A stretch of DNA of 55,970 nt, from NCBI GenBank assembly GCA_902781305.1, contig CACZIV010000011.1, positions 1 through 55,970 of the forward strand, in the 5' to 3' direction. The notes under the pieces are model-generated. The model worked only from the letters and a program-made list of their open reading frames with translations. It ran no database searches and was not told the DNA's origin. Below, in pieces: positions 1 to 7,922 of the stretch. Position numbers and translations under genes: made by a program. The number at the start of each line of letters is the position of its first letter. Positions within the stretch are counted from its first letter, which is position 1. The stretch is from Pseudoselenomonas ruminantium. Its GTDB lineage: Bacteria; Bacillota; Negativicutes; Selenomonadales; Selenomonadaceae.

Positions 1-36
1 TTTTTCTTCTATTGCTACTTTCTGTTTGTTTGGCAT
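1..36 (-). CDS. Partial ORF start, possible transposase OrfA
   Basis: Only the first 12 codons are present, reading MPNKQKVAIEEK from an ATG at 34-36. A GGGGGA Shine-Dalgarno lies 7 bases upstream, so a genuine start is plausible. The basic, lysine-rich opening resembles the N-termini of helix-turn-helix OrfA proteins of IS3-like elements, but 12 residues are too few to assign a family. The neighbouring inverted repeat is the main reason to suspect a transposase. Confidence 0.35.
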   Translation of the reverse strand, partial: MPNKQKVAIEEK

Positions 37-60
37 AGAAAAATCCCCCTATGATGACAG
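1..60 (-). mobile_element. Putative insertion-sequence end, cut by the window edge
   Basis: On the minus strand the segment starts at about 59 with TGTCATCATAGGGGGA and, about 20 bases further on, enters an open reading frame that runs off the window. A terminal repeat just before a small basic ORF is how many IS3-type elements begin. A near-identical sequence in inverted orientation lies at 74-90. Family and extent cannot be told from 60 bases; a plain stem-loop is the alternative. Confidence 0.4.
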
Positions 61-90
61 TTTTATTTTTTACTGTCTCTCATAGGGGGA
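44..90. repeat. Inverted repeat with 11-bp outer arms
   Basis: TCCCCCTATGA (44-54) pairs with TCATAGGGGGA (80-90), and GACAGT pairs with ACTGTC inside, around an A/T-only loop. It could be a transcription terminator. It could also be the two facing ends of one insertion sequence (right end at 74-90, left end at 44-59) separated by a short AT-rich junction. The stop codon of the Sel1 fragment lies inside it. Confidence 0.6.
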
Positions 91-243
91 GCATATCAAC
101 CATTTGGCAGCCTCTTTAGCATCAGGTTTTACGCCATAACCATTTTCATAGCAGATACCGATGTAGCGGGGAGCTTTCATATGTCCCCTGGCATCGGCAG
201 CGTAAAGGTAGCGGTGCGGGCTATAAATTCGGTGCTTGGATAT
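70..243 (-). pseudogene. Sel1-repeat protein fragment
   Basis: Read on the minus strand this frame gives about one and a half Sel1-like (SLR) repeats: an LYAADARGHMKAPRYIGICY-type helix pair followed by ENGYGVKPDAKEAAKWL. Sel1 repeats are alpha/alpha solenoid units that bind other proteins. The frame opens after a TGA at 244-246, has no good start codon with a ribosome binding site, and its last residues (CSPYERQ) are encoded by the inverted repeat at 70-90. It is therefore a remnant truncated at both ends, probably by an insertion element. It lies past the trailer end of the CRISPR array. Confidence 0.5.
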
Positions 244-409
244 TCAGTGCCGTCGAAGGCTCTTATGGGGTTGACCTGCTTCACCTCAAGTGTCAGGTCG
301 GGGAGCTTTCGATTGGAGCGGCGAGGGGCATCATTGCCTGTTTCGCCGTTGTTCCCTTGCATGGATGGTTTTGAGCCTTGCCCCGGCTGACCCAGGGGCT
401 GACGGTTTT
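244..409. other. CRISPR trailer-side region without a recognisable gene
   Basis: These 166 bases separate the Sel1 fragment from the last repeat. One minus-strand frame stays open through here into the repeat, but its amino end is repeat-encoded and I recognise no family. A GCCCC/GGGGC stem lies near 380-400. No csy gene is present. Confidence 0.4.
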
Positions 410-1877
410 TTTCTAAGCCGCCTATTCGGCGGAACACTTGTTTAGATTATGACAAAGTTATGACGATATTTTCTAAGCCGCCTATTCGGCGGAACACTTT
501 AGTGTCTACACCTTGAGTAGCCTCCCATTTTTCTAAACCGCCTATTCGGCGGAACACTCTGTCTATATCGCCGCCGCAGTCCAATGCAGTTTCTAAGCCG
601 CCTATTCGGCGGAACACATTACATCTGCATTGACTTGTTTGACGAGGAATTTCTAAGCCGCCTATTCGGCGGAACACGCTTTGCAAACCAGATTTTTTTA
701 GCAACGCTATTTCTAAGCCGCCTATTCGGCGGAACACGTCAGTTACACCTATATATTGCGTCACAAATCTTTCTAAGCCGCCTATTCGGCGGAACACTAA
801 CCACGGCGGGGACTTGGAAACGGAACAGTTTTCTAAGCCGCCTATTCGGCGGAACACTGGAATTTGCCGTCTTGCTTTTGCTACATTCTTTTCTAAGCCG
901 CCTATTCGGCGGAACACTGTTATAATTCCTTACTTTCACCAATGTTGCCTTTCTAAGCCGCCTATTCGGCGGAACACGTAGTCACCGACCATGCCGTGAA
1001 TCGACGGCATTTCTAAGCCGCCTATTCGGCGGAACACTGAATGATTTAATAGCGCTAGTGTCAAATCTTTTTCTAAGCCGCCTATTCGGCGGAACACACG
1101 GTAAATGGTATATCGCAACAGGGTTTAAATTTCTAAGCCGCCTATTCGGCGGAACACCTGACAAACAAGAATGATGATGTGTTCACAAATTTCTAAGCCG
1201 CCTATTCGGCGGAACACAAGGGGGCGTAGTCGCGCTTAGAGCCGCCATATTTCTAAGCCGCCTATTCGGCGGAACACACACAAGAGCCGGGGCTACCTCG
1301 TCATTGTCATTTCTAAGCCGCCTATTCGGCGGAACACGGAGTCGATGATAGCAGTACCATTCGCCAGCATTTCTAAGCCGCCTATTCGGCGGAACACGGA
1401 GAACTGACCGAGGAAGTTAAAGCGGCCTTTTTCTAAGCCGCCTATTCGGCGGAACACGCAATAACCAGAAATGGTACAAGCACGTTAGCTTTCTAAGCCG
1501 CCTATTCGGCGGAACACTGGGTACTTTGTTTTTATATGGCTTGGCTCTATTTCTAAGCCGCCTATTCGGCGGAACACATTGAGCGTGTTTGGTAATGTTA
1601 TGATGTTTTTTTCTAAGCCGCCTATTCGGCGGAACACATTGTGACCAAAATCAAGGCACTGTCGATTAATTTCTAAGCCGCCTATTCGGCGGAACACTAA
1701 AGAGAACGACCTGCAGATTACTGGCTACTTTTCTAAGCCGCCTATTCGGCGGAACACATTGCAGGTCCCAGCGTTCCACCGTGGTGAGCTTTCTAAGCCG
1801 CCTATTCGGCGGAACACATTGCTATTCACAGGAAGGACGGGACGAAGTATTTCTAAGCCGCCTATTCGGCGGAACAC
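410..1877 (-). CRISPR. Type I-F CRISPR array, 25 repeats and 24 spacers
   Basis: A 28-bp repeat occurs every 60 bases exactly, leaving 24 spacers of 32 bp. On the minus strand the repeat begins GTGTTCCGCCGAATAGGCGG and ends CTTAGAAA. It contains a CCGCC-GAATA-GGCGG hairpin and closely follows the canonical I-F repeat, whose hairpin is cut by Cas6f/Csy4. All repeats are identical except the third from the left (530-557), which has A for G at 537. The hairpin and tail orientation show transcription on the minus strand, in line with cas1 and cas2-3, with the leader at 1878-2038. The spacing is very regular and the trailer-end repeat is not degenerate. Confidence 0.98.
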
Positions 1878-2038
1878 TGCACAAACTCGTCCGTACATCC
1901 TACAAAATAAAGGCTACTGACGAATTTTACTTGTTTTACCCAAATTTAGCGCTCTTTATTTGTCCCTTATTTTATAAGGCGCTGCAAGACAGCTTAAAAT
2001 TTGGGGTAAAAGCCAATTCCTTTATTTTATATTCTGTG
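1878..2038 (-). promoter_or_regulatory. CRISPR leader with nested inverted repeats
   Basis: This AT-rich 161-bp stretch lies between the cas2-3 stop and the first repeat, where the leader should be. It holds an imperfect inverted repeat, 1934-1947 against 1997-2011 (TTTTACCCAAATTT and AAATTTGGGGTAAAA, one base bulged), enclosing AGCGC (1948-1952) and GCGCT (1979-1983). In studied I-F systems the leader binds IHF during spacer integration. Whether this palindrome plays such a role is inference. Confidence 0.7.
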
Positions 2039-5000
2039 CTATTGGTCAAAATCCTCTTTTTCATCATACATTCCAAACTGGTCTGAATATCGCCATTCTT
2101 TTTCATTATTGCCCCTACCATAATCAGGCAAATGCAATAGCCCAACTTTATTCAGATTCCCCCATTCTTCCCGTGAGTCCTTATAAGCGTTCCAAGCCTG
2201 TTTATAATCCCGTCTTAGCCAAAAGCGTTCATTTTTTTCGTCTTTTTCCTGTGTGATATGATAATAGTCCTCTCGCCTTATCCAAATTCCCGTATGACTA
2301 TCCTTTTCCTCAAAGATAAAGCTGCCATCTTCCTGTTCTCTTAGACATAGTTCTATATCCGGCCTTCCTTCACGGAACTTATTCAATTGCTGCGGCAAAG
2401 CCGTAAGCCACCAATATTCCTCCTGCCAGCCATGCAGAAAGCCTGCACCACAATTGGACAGGTCACGGAAATCGCTTAACACCTTATGTTCCATATGAAC
2501 CAGATTACTATGCGCCTGCAATTTTTCAGGGCGTACCGTGCGCGGCGACGCATCTATAACCGTTGCCAGTTCAGCCATATTGACCAATTCTTTCATATCA
2601 TGCGTACGCAGCTTGTATTTCTTCTTTGTTTCAAAGCCAGGCTTACAAAATACAGGGCCATTATTGTCCTGCAACGCCTTGATATTATATTGCATAATGG
2701 CAATATTCCCCCACTCTGCAACCGCAGGTTCCCCACGATGACGGCGAATACGCCCTGCCAACTGAATAATGGAACGATACGAAGACGGCTCCACGACCGC
2801 CCAATCAAAGTCATGGTCACGACCAAGTTCCTCCACCGGTGTTGCCACCAATATAAAGATGATATCCTGCGCCTCTGTCCCTTCAATATGCTGGCGCAAA
2901 CATAAATCCTGAAAATCGACATCTCCGCCCTGTTGCTCTTTACGTTTTAACACTCTATCCAAATAATGTTCTTCTTTACTGCGCAACAATGCGGTTTGCC
3001 TGCTATGATAGACCAATATCCGCGGAGCTATGCCCTCCGGCCAATCAGATTGCAGCATATATTTCGCTGCCTGAACGCAGGGGGTGATATTTGCTAGCCT
3101 CACCAAACCAAAAGACACGCGCTTGCCCGTCCGCTTGTCCTTAACGGCATACTGATGATGTAAGCGAACTATCGCCTGCTGCATAGCATAAAAATAAGCC
3201 GCATTTCGTTCTTCCTGTGATAGCTGCAGGATTTGTTCGCAATCGACAATCCAGCCACGCCGCTTAATTGGCTGTGCTTTCAGTTTTTCCAAATGACGCT
3301 GAGAAAAAGCCTTATGCCCCTGACGATAGGCAGCCAGCGCATCTTCCTGCTCTGTCATTCCGATTGTTTGAATCTGTGGCTGAAATTCATCGCACCAGAC
3401 ACAGTTGACGGTGGTCTTGTAGCCAAAAAACTGCGCATACTCCTGTCGCCCACGCCAATACGCCGAAAATAATCCTTCTGCTAAATCCGGCGGTATGGTC
3501 GCAGATGACAGCACGATATTTCTTCCCAGTAAGCCAGCCAGATGTACCAGCCGTGCAATTGCCACCAAATCTTTCCCCGCAAAATCATCAATTTCATCAA
3601 TGACTACATCAGCAGCCATAAGGCGCAAAAATGGCAAGATATATTTGCCACCGCGTACAGTTTCTACGCTGGGCATTAAATGGTCAATCGTTGCCACCAG
3701 AACAGGCGCATATAGCAGCTGCCGTCTTTTATCCGTCATTTTTTCTGCCGGGTCAAACAAAACATCCAGCATTTCATCCTCTGCAGAAAATTCAGCATGC
3801 ACCGTTCCCGACAACAGTTCATTCATACAAGCCGTATCGCCCGTATCCTCTGAACACACATCATCCTCATACAAATCCTTAACAACAGCTGAACCGACCA
3901 ACACCGCCATTTCGCTGCTGTCCAGCTTCACGCGTGTACGGTATTCATTCCCCGTTTGCAGCGTCAAGGTACGCAAACCTAACAACAGACTGTATCGCAG
4001 AGATTTACCATCTTTGGACAAGGCTCTCATTATTTTCGCATTGGCAAATGTCTTGCCACAGCCTGTACCGGCCATATTGATGACAAACCATCCATCATGC
4101 ACGATTTCGCTATGTTCCTTGCGGTAATCCTGAATCTTAGCCGTAACCTTGTCCTGCCAGCTAAAAGCCACAGGACTCTTTTTCCTCAAGGCTGGCACAT
4201 CCTCTATTCTTTCCATACCTTCTGCAAAACGTGGCAGGCAATGTGCCACTTTTGCCGCCTGCCGGCCCACGCGCACCAAATGCTCATCCAAACGCTGTTT
4301 CAACTCGTTTTTATCGGTATTGGCATACAGGTCGCACTCCTGCGGCCATGCCGGGTCTGCCTTATCCGCAGATACCATATAATCGCTGAGCATCAGGCTG
4401 ATACGCGTATATAACAGTAAAGAACGCATATTTCCCTGCTGCCATAAATCCAACAAGTCACCATATACTTCCAACAGCCTGCCCGACCATTTTTTCAGCT
4501 GCTTTTTCCACGGAGCGGATTTTAGCAGGCCAGAAACGATTTTAACTTCTTCCGTTCCCTTTTTTTCATATCCCCAATCTGCATGGAAGTTTGCCAGCAA
4601 AGATGAAAAATCCGACATTTCTTCACTGCTATAGCCCTTTCTACGGTTTTCATCCAAAGCCGGCAAACGATGATGGGACAGTATCAGCCAGCACAGCATA
4701 CTAGCAATTGGTGGCATTGCAGCTAATTGCTTATCTGCATTTTCTTTAAGATACTCTGCCAGTTTTTTCTCCGGAATTTTTCCTGTCTGTAAAAGCCCAA
4801 TCCAATCGTTATCATTCTGCGTATCCGTCTGATAGACCAAGCCCTCCAGCAGCTTACAGCTTAGCCATTCGTGACGATATGCTTCGTCACTTGCCTTTTT
4901 CCCGTCCTTGTCCTTTTTCTTCTTCAACAATTTCTGAAAGGCTTTATTGGCCTTGCCCCAATCATGTAACAGCCCTGCCATTGCCGCTAAGGCCTTGATG

Positions 5001-5332
5001 GCAGGCAGATGTGACCAATCGTTTTCCCATTCGCTATGGGCTAAATCTTTCTGTGTACTGTTTACCGGTACAATTCCCTCTGCATTGAAGCGGCTTTTAT
5101 CCCCGACAATCCATAGCAATTGACTGCGGGTACGCGACCTTATCCAGCGGCAGGATACAGACATACTCTTGGTCGCATGACGCCGCAGCAAGGTTTTCAC
5201 CATCTGCAAACCATCTTCAGTAATAATCGTCTGCCAGGTATCCGTCCCAATACGGTTGGCAAAAGCGTCCAAAATCCAGCGCGTGGTTTTTAGGGCGTTT
5301 TTATCACTCTGACTGGTAAATATCACCATCAT
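2039..5332 (-). CDS. cas3: Type I-F Cas2-Cas3 fusion nuclease-helicase
   Basis: The product is 1097 residues, the usual size for the I-F Cas2/3 fusion (Cas3f). An N-terminal Cas2-like part (about 1-95) is followed by an HD nuclease domain with LLHDWGK (HD at 123-124) and SHHR (219-222). The SF2 helicase has Walker A AGTGCGKT (421-428), DEID (579-582), SSAT (609-612) and QLAGRIRRHR (856-865). All key motifs are intact. In I-F systems it works with Cas1 in spacer acquisition and is recruited by the Csy complex to degrade target DNA. The start overlaps the end of cas1 by 29 bases, with AAGGGAG upstream, so the two are co-translated. No Csy genes follow; the leader and array come directly after the stop. 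Confidence 0.96.
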   Translation of the reverse strand: MMVIFTSQSDKNALKTTRWILDAFANRIGTDTWQTIITEDGLQMVKTLLRRHATKSMSVSCRWIRSRTRSQLLWIVGDKSRFNAEGIVPVNSTQKDLAHSEWENDWSHLPAIKALAAMAGLLHDWGKANKAFQKLLKKKKDKDGKKASDEAYRHEWLSCKLLEGLVYQTDTQNDNDWIGLLQTGKIPEKKLAEYLKENADKQLAAMPPIASMLCWLILSHHRLPALDENRRKGYSSEEMSDFSSLLANFHADWGYEKKGTEEVKIVSGLLKSAPWKKQLKKWSGRLLEVYGDLLDLWQQGNMRSLLLYTRISLMLSDYMVSADKADPAWPQECDLYANTDKNELKQRLDEHLVRVGRQAAKVAHCLPRFAEGMERIEDVPALRKKSPVAFSWQDKVTAKIQDYRKEHSEIVHDGWFVINMAGTGCGKTFANAKIMRALSKDGKSLRYSLLLGLRTLTLQTGNEYRTRVKLDSSEMAVLVGSAVVKDLYEDDVCSEDTGDTACMNELLSGTVHAEFSAEDEMLDVLFDPAEKMTDKRRQLLYAPVLVATIDHLMPSVETVRGGKYILPFLRLMAADVVIDEIDDFAGKDLVAIARLVHLAGLLGRNIVLSSATIPPDLAEGLFSAYWRGRQEYAQFFGYKTTVNCVWCDEFQPQIQTIGMTEQEDALAAYRQGHKAFSQRHLEKLKAQPIKRRGWIVDCEQILQLSQEERNAAYFYAMQQAIVRLHHQYAVKDKRTGKRVSFGLVRLANITPCVQAAKYMLQSDWPEGIAPRILVYHSRQTALLRSKEEHYLDRVLKRKEQQGGDVDFQDLCLRQHIEGTEAQDIIFILVATPVEELGRDHDFDWAVVEPSSYRSIIQLAGRIRRHRGEPAVAEWGNIAIMQYNIKALQDNNGPVFCKPGFETKKKYKLRTHDMKELVNMAELATVIDASPRTVRPEKLQAHSNLVHMEHKVLSDFRDLSNCGAGFLHGWQEEYWWLTALPQQLNKFREGRPDIELCLREQEDGSFIFEEKDSHTGIWIRREDYYHITQEKDEKNERFWLRRDYKQAWNAYKDSREEWGNLNKVGLLHLPDYGRGNNEKEWRYSDQFGMYDEKEDFDQ

Positions 5333-6293
5333 CGGAACCGACTCCCTTCTGCCACTGCAAACTTTGTTTTTTCACTGTATCATACATAAAGTCCAGTACC
5401 TTGTGTTCCGTAAATTTTAGCAGGCAATATTCGCGAAACTCCTGTTCTTGATAATCATTCATTGCACAGAAGAAGGCTCCCGGCAGGACAATCGCATCCT
5501 TGATTAAGTCCGCTACATCAAAGACCAGCGCACCGCGCCGCGTTTTGCCATGCATAACGGCAAAACCATGTGGTATTCCCAATACCCACAAAACAGATGC
5601 CGCCATGCCATAGGCCAGATAATTACCGTGGTTCAAAAATATATTTGCTATATCCCCGGCATCTGTATCGCGGGAAAAATCCCCATAATCTGTCCGCTGC
5701 GCGGAATACTTATACAACTGTTTGGCAAAATGCGCCTCTGCAGCCAAAAGTTCGCTCACAGTCCCTACATGCTCAATTCCTTGCCGAAAACCTTGCAATG
5801 CCCGTTCCATTTCTGCATCATCAGCATAAAAACCGGCACTTTGTAAATCCCTATCTTTTCCCCACACCTTTTCCAAGAAATCACAGCGCCGTCTTTGAAA
5901 ATTCTTGGCTGCCTGCAAACGCTTGTCTTCTTCAAACCAAAAGGACACCCAGCCTTGCACATATTGCGTAGGCCGATATTCGCTTTGCGGGCTTAACCAT
6001 TCAATCTCCGTTCCTGAAAACAGTGGTGTTCCCCCACCGCCACAAAAACCTACTAACACACCTGCACTGGCCAGCATGCGCATTGCCGCCTGTGTGATGG
6101 ACGTTCCCGTTCCCAACATAATCACCGTGGTATTTGCTATCGGGATATTCCAATATTGATTAGCCTTCTTCCCTTCCGTCAAATATAGAACCCGCCCATC
6201 CTTTTGCATCACCCGGCATTTTTCCAGATAATAGATATTGGCACGTTTGGAAAACAAGATGGTTTTTAGTTCTGTTGGTGTTAAACTTTCCAT
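5304..6293 (-). CDS. cas1: CRISPR-associated integrase Cas1, type I-F
   Basis: This 329-residue Cas1 is the metal-dependent integrase that inserts new spacers at the leader end of the array. The conserved metal ligands are present: Glu186 in AEAHF, His248 in MHGKTRRG and Asp259/Asp262 in FDVADL. The GTGTS and GGGGTPLFSG segments fit the I-F group. I place the start at 6293 because GGAGGTGGGGG lies just upstream; a longer frame starting at 6311 has no ribosome binding site. It forms an operon with cas2-3. A terminator-like hairpin ends only about 30 bases upstream of the start, leaving little room for a separate promoter. Confidence 0.96.
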   Translation of the reverse strand: MESLTPTELKTILFSKRANIYYLEKCRVMQKDGRVLYLTEGKKANQYWNIPIANTTVIMLGTGTSITQAAMRMLASAGVLVGFCGGGGTPLFSGTEIEWLSPQSEYRPTQYVQGWVSFWFEEDKRLQAAKNFQRRRCDFLEKVWGKDRDLQSAGFYADDAEMERALQGFRQGIEHVGTVSELLAAEAHFAKQLYKYSAQRTDYGDFSRDTDAGDIANIFLNHGNYLAYGMAASVLWVLGIPHGFAVMHGKTRRGALVFDVADLIKDAIVLPGAFFCAMNDYQEQEFREYCLLKFTEHKVLDFMYDTVKKQSLQWQKGVGSDDGDIYQSE

Positions 6294-6323
6294 AATCCCC
6301 CACCTCCCCATTTTTTATTCGAC

Positions 6324-6357
6324 AAAAACCGCACACAACCTGCTGTCGTGTGCGGTT
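6324..6357 (-). terminator. Rho-independent terminator after the P-loop kinase gene
   Basis: AACCGCACAC (6327-6336) pairs perfectly with GTGTGCGGTT (6348-6357). On the minus strand the stem is followed by a short T tract. It closes the cbiC-to-kinase operon just before cas1. Confidence 0.85.
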
Positions 6358-6364
6358 CTTCCTA

Positions 6365-7117
6365 TCAGCACCGTATAAAATCGCCGTCTTCCACCATCTG
6401 CCATTGTTCATCAGCAGGGAACGTATGGTTTAAGATTCGTTCCACATTCAATCGGTCACTTGTTTCATAGAATTTAACGGCATCAGCCTTGGGCAGCCCG
6501 CCCTGAATCTTGCGTTGAATCAGGCGTTCCTGCAAAAGTTCCGGCGTTGCCTTGATGCTCAATGTGTAATCAGCCAGTTCCCGCAGGTCACGCCACTGCG
6601 GTTCGTCCAGCAGCAGCCAGTTGCCCTCGACCAGCAAAATATCGCCATTGACTTCGAGCGCATTAGCAATCGGATTATGAATCTTGCGGTCATAGACCGG
6701 CCAGAGGGATTTTCCCTGTTTTGCCTCCTGCATCTTTGCCCGCAAGCCTGTTACGTTAAAGGTTTCCGGCGCGCCCTTGATGGACCTCAGCGTTATCGTT
6801 TCGCCATCACGTTCTATCGTATGCGAATCCAAATACGCATTGGGATAATGAAAACCGTCCATGCCCAAAGACTGAATTGCCTGCATATCGTCCTGCTCTT
6901 TGGACAATTGCTCCAAAAACTGCAGCAGTGTCGATTTCCCCGTCGCCGGCGGTGCCGCTAGAAAAGCCATGATTTTGCACTGTTTCTGCTGCTGTATTTG
7001 CGTTAATTTCCGCAGCAAAGGTAAAAATAATTGCTTTACGGTATCTTCATTGTATTTTACCCGCTGCGGCAGGCCATTGATGACCATATCGTAAAATTTC
7101 CACGGCTTATTGCTCAT
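6365..7117 (-). CDS. P-loop nucleoside/nucleotide kinase family protein
   Basis: This 250-residue protein belongs to the uridine kinase/pantothenate kinase-like P-loop group (YggC/FrcK-like). It has a Walker A loop APPATGKST, an acidic GMDGFHYPN segment typical of this group, RSIKGAPETFN, YDRKIHNP and LLVEGNWLLL. The expected reaction is ATP-dependent phosphorylation of a small hydroxylated substrate; which one is not visible. The start at 7117 follows AGAGGTG; an upstream in-frame ATG lacks such a site. It lies 25 bases after cobS and ends at a terminator, so it is the last gene of the cobalamin operon. A role in the pathway (for example threonine or ribazole phosphorylation) is only a guess from position. 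Confidence 0.75.
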   Translation of the reverse strand: MSNKPWKFYDMVINGLPQRVKYNEDTVKQLFLPLLRKLTQIQQQKQCKIMAFLAAPPATGKSTLLQFLEQLSKEQDDMQAIQSLGMDGFHYPNAYLDSHTIERDGETITLRSIKGAPETFNVTGLRAKMQEAKQGKSLWPVYDRKIHNPIANALEVNGDILLVEGNWLLLDEPQWRDLRELADYTLSIKATPELLQERLIQRKIQGGLPKADAVKFYETSDRLNVERILNHTFPADEQWQMVEDGDFIRC

Positions 7118-7142
7118 ATCTGCACCTCTCATTTCCACTACG

Positions 7143-7910
7143 TTATCGCCACAAAATATGCAGTCCGCCCGGTATCCAGGAAGTTAGCCAAAATACCAGC
7201 AGTACCACAGTTTCGGTCAACGTTTCGATGGCGCCATAAGTGTCACCGGTCAGACCTCCCAATTTACCGGTCAGCCATTTGGCTGTGCACCAGGCAAAGA
7301 CCAGTCCCGCAACGAGTGCGGCAATCGCCGCCTGCCCCCAGGGGATAACGCCGGCCAAAGTGGTAAATACCGCCAGCAGTACCGTTTTCCTGTCCGCCAT
7401 ATCGGCAAAGATTTTGCCCATGCCCTCCTTGCGGGCATAAGGGAAAAAGGCAATCGCCATAACCATGGCCATGCGGCCGATAATGGGCATGACAAACAGA
7501 GCCGTCATAATCAATACGAGTTTTACATCACGCAGCGCCGTCCAATTAACCAAAAGCAGGCAGGCCAAAGCGATTACCCCAAAGGAGCCCACGCGGCTGT
7601 CTTTCATGATTTCCAGTACCCGCTCACGTTCCCGGCCGGAAAACACACCGTCCACGGTATCCATAAAGCCGTCCAGCATCAAGCCGCCGGTCAGAAGGAT
7701 GGGCAGGATAATCAGCAATGTGGTCACCAAATTTGCCCAGCCGAATACGGCAATCAGGCACCATGCCGCCAGCATATAAATCGTGCCTAGGATAAGCCCA
7801 ACCAAAGGAAAGAACCTCGTACTGCGGCCAAAGTCCTCAGCGGTCAAATCCGTTTGATTTTTTATGTGAATTCTGGTCAAAAACTGCAACGCGGTAATAA
7901 ATGATTTCAT
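7143..7910 (-). CDS. cobS: Adenosylcobinamide-GDP ribazoletransferase (cobalamin synthase)
   Basis: CobS joins adenosylcobinamide-GDP to alpha-ribazole (phosphate), the last assembly step of cobalamin, in the cytoplasmic membrane. The 255-residue protein opens with FITALQFLTRI, typical of the family, and has DGFMDTVDGVFSGRERERVL with the paired aspartates thought to bind magnesium. The rest is mostly hydrophobic membrane helices. A GGGGGAG site lies 4 bases before the start. It follows cbiB by 12 bases in the same operon. CobT and CobC, which usually supply the lower ligand, are not nearby. Confidence 0.95.
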   Translation of the reverse strand: MKSFITALQFLTRIHIKNQTDLTAEDFGRSTRFFPLVGLILGTIYMLAAWCLIAVFGWANLVTTLLIILPILLTGGLMLDGFMDTVDGVFSGRERERVLEIMKDSRVGSFGVIALACLLLVNWTALRDVKLVLIMTALFVMPIIGRMAMVMAIAFFPYARKEGMGKIFADMADRKTVLLAVFTTLAGVIPWGQAAIAALVAGLVFAWCTAKWLTGKLGGLTGDTYGAIETLTETVVLLVFWLTSWIPGGLHILWR

Positions 7911-7922
7911 TTTACTCCCCCA

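Noticed and set aside
177-437. 86-codon minus-strand frame at the trailer side of the array
   Set aside because: Its first residues are repeat-encoded and it overlaps the Sel1 remnant in another frame; no support for a real gene.
447-1697. Open frames through the CRISPR array giving repeated FRRIGGLE or FLSRLFGG peptides
   Set aside because: These are translations of the 28-bp repeat with random spacers, not proteins.
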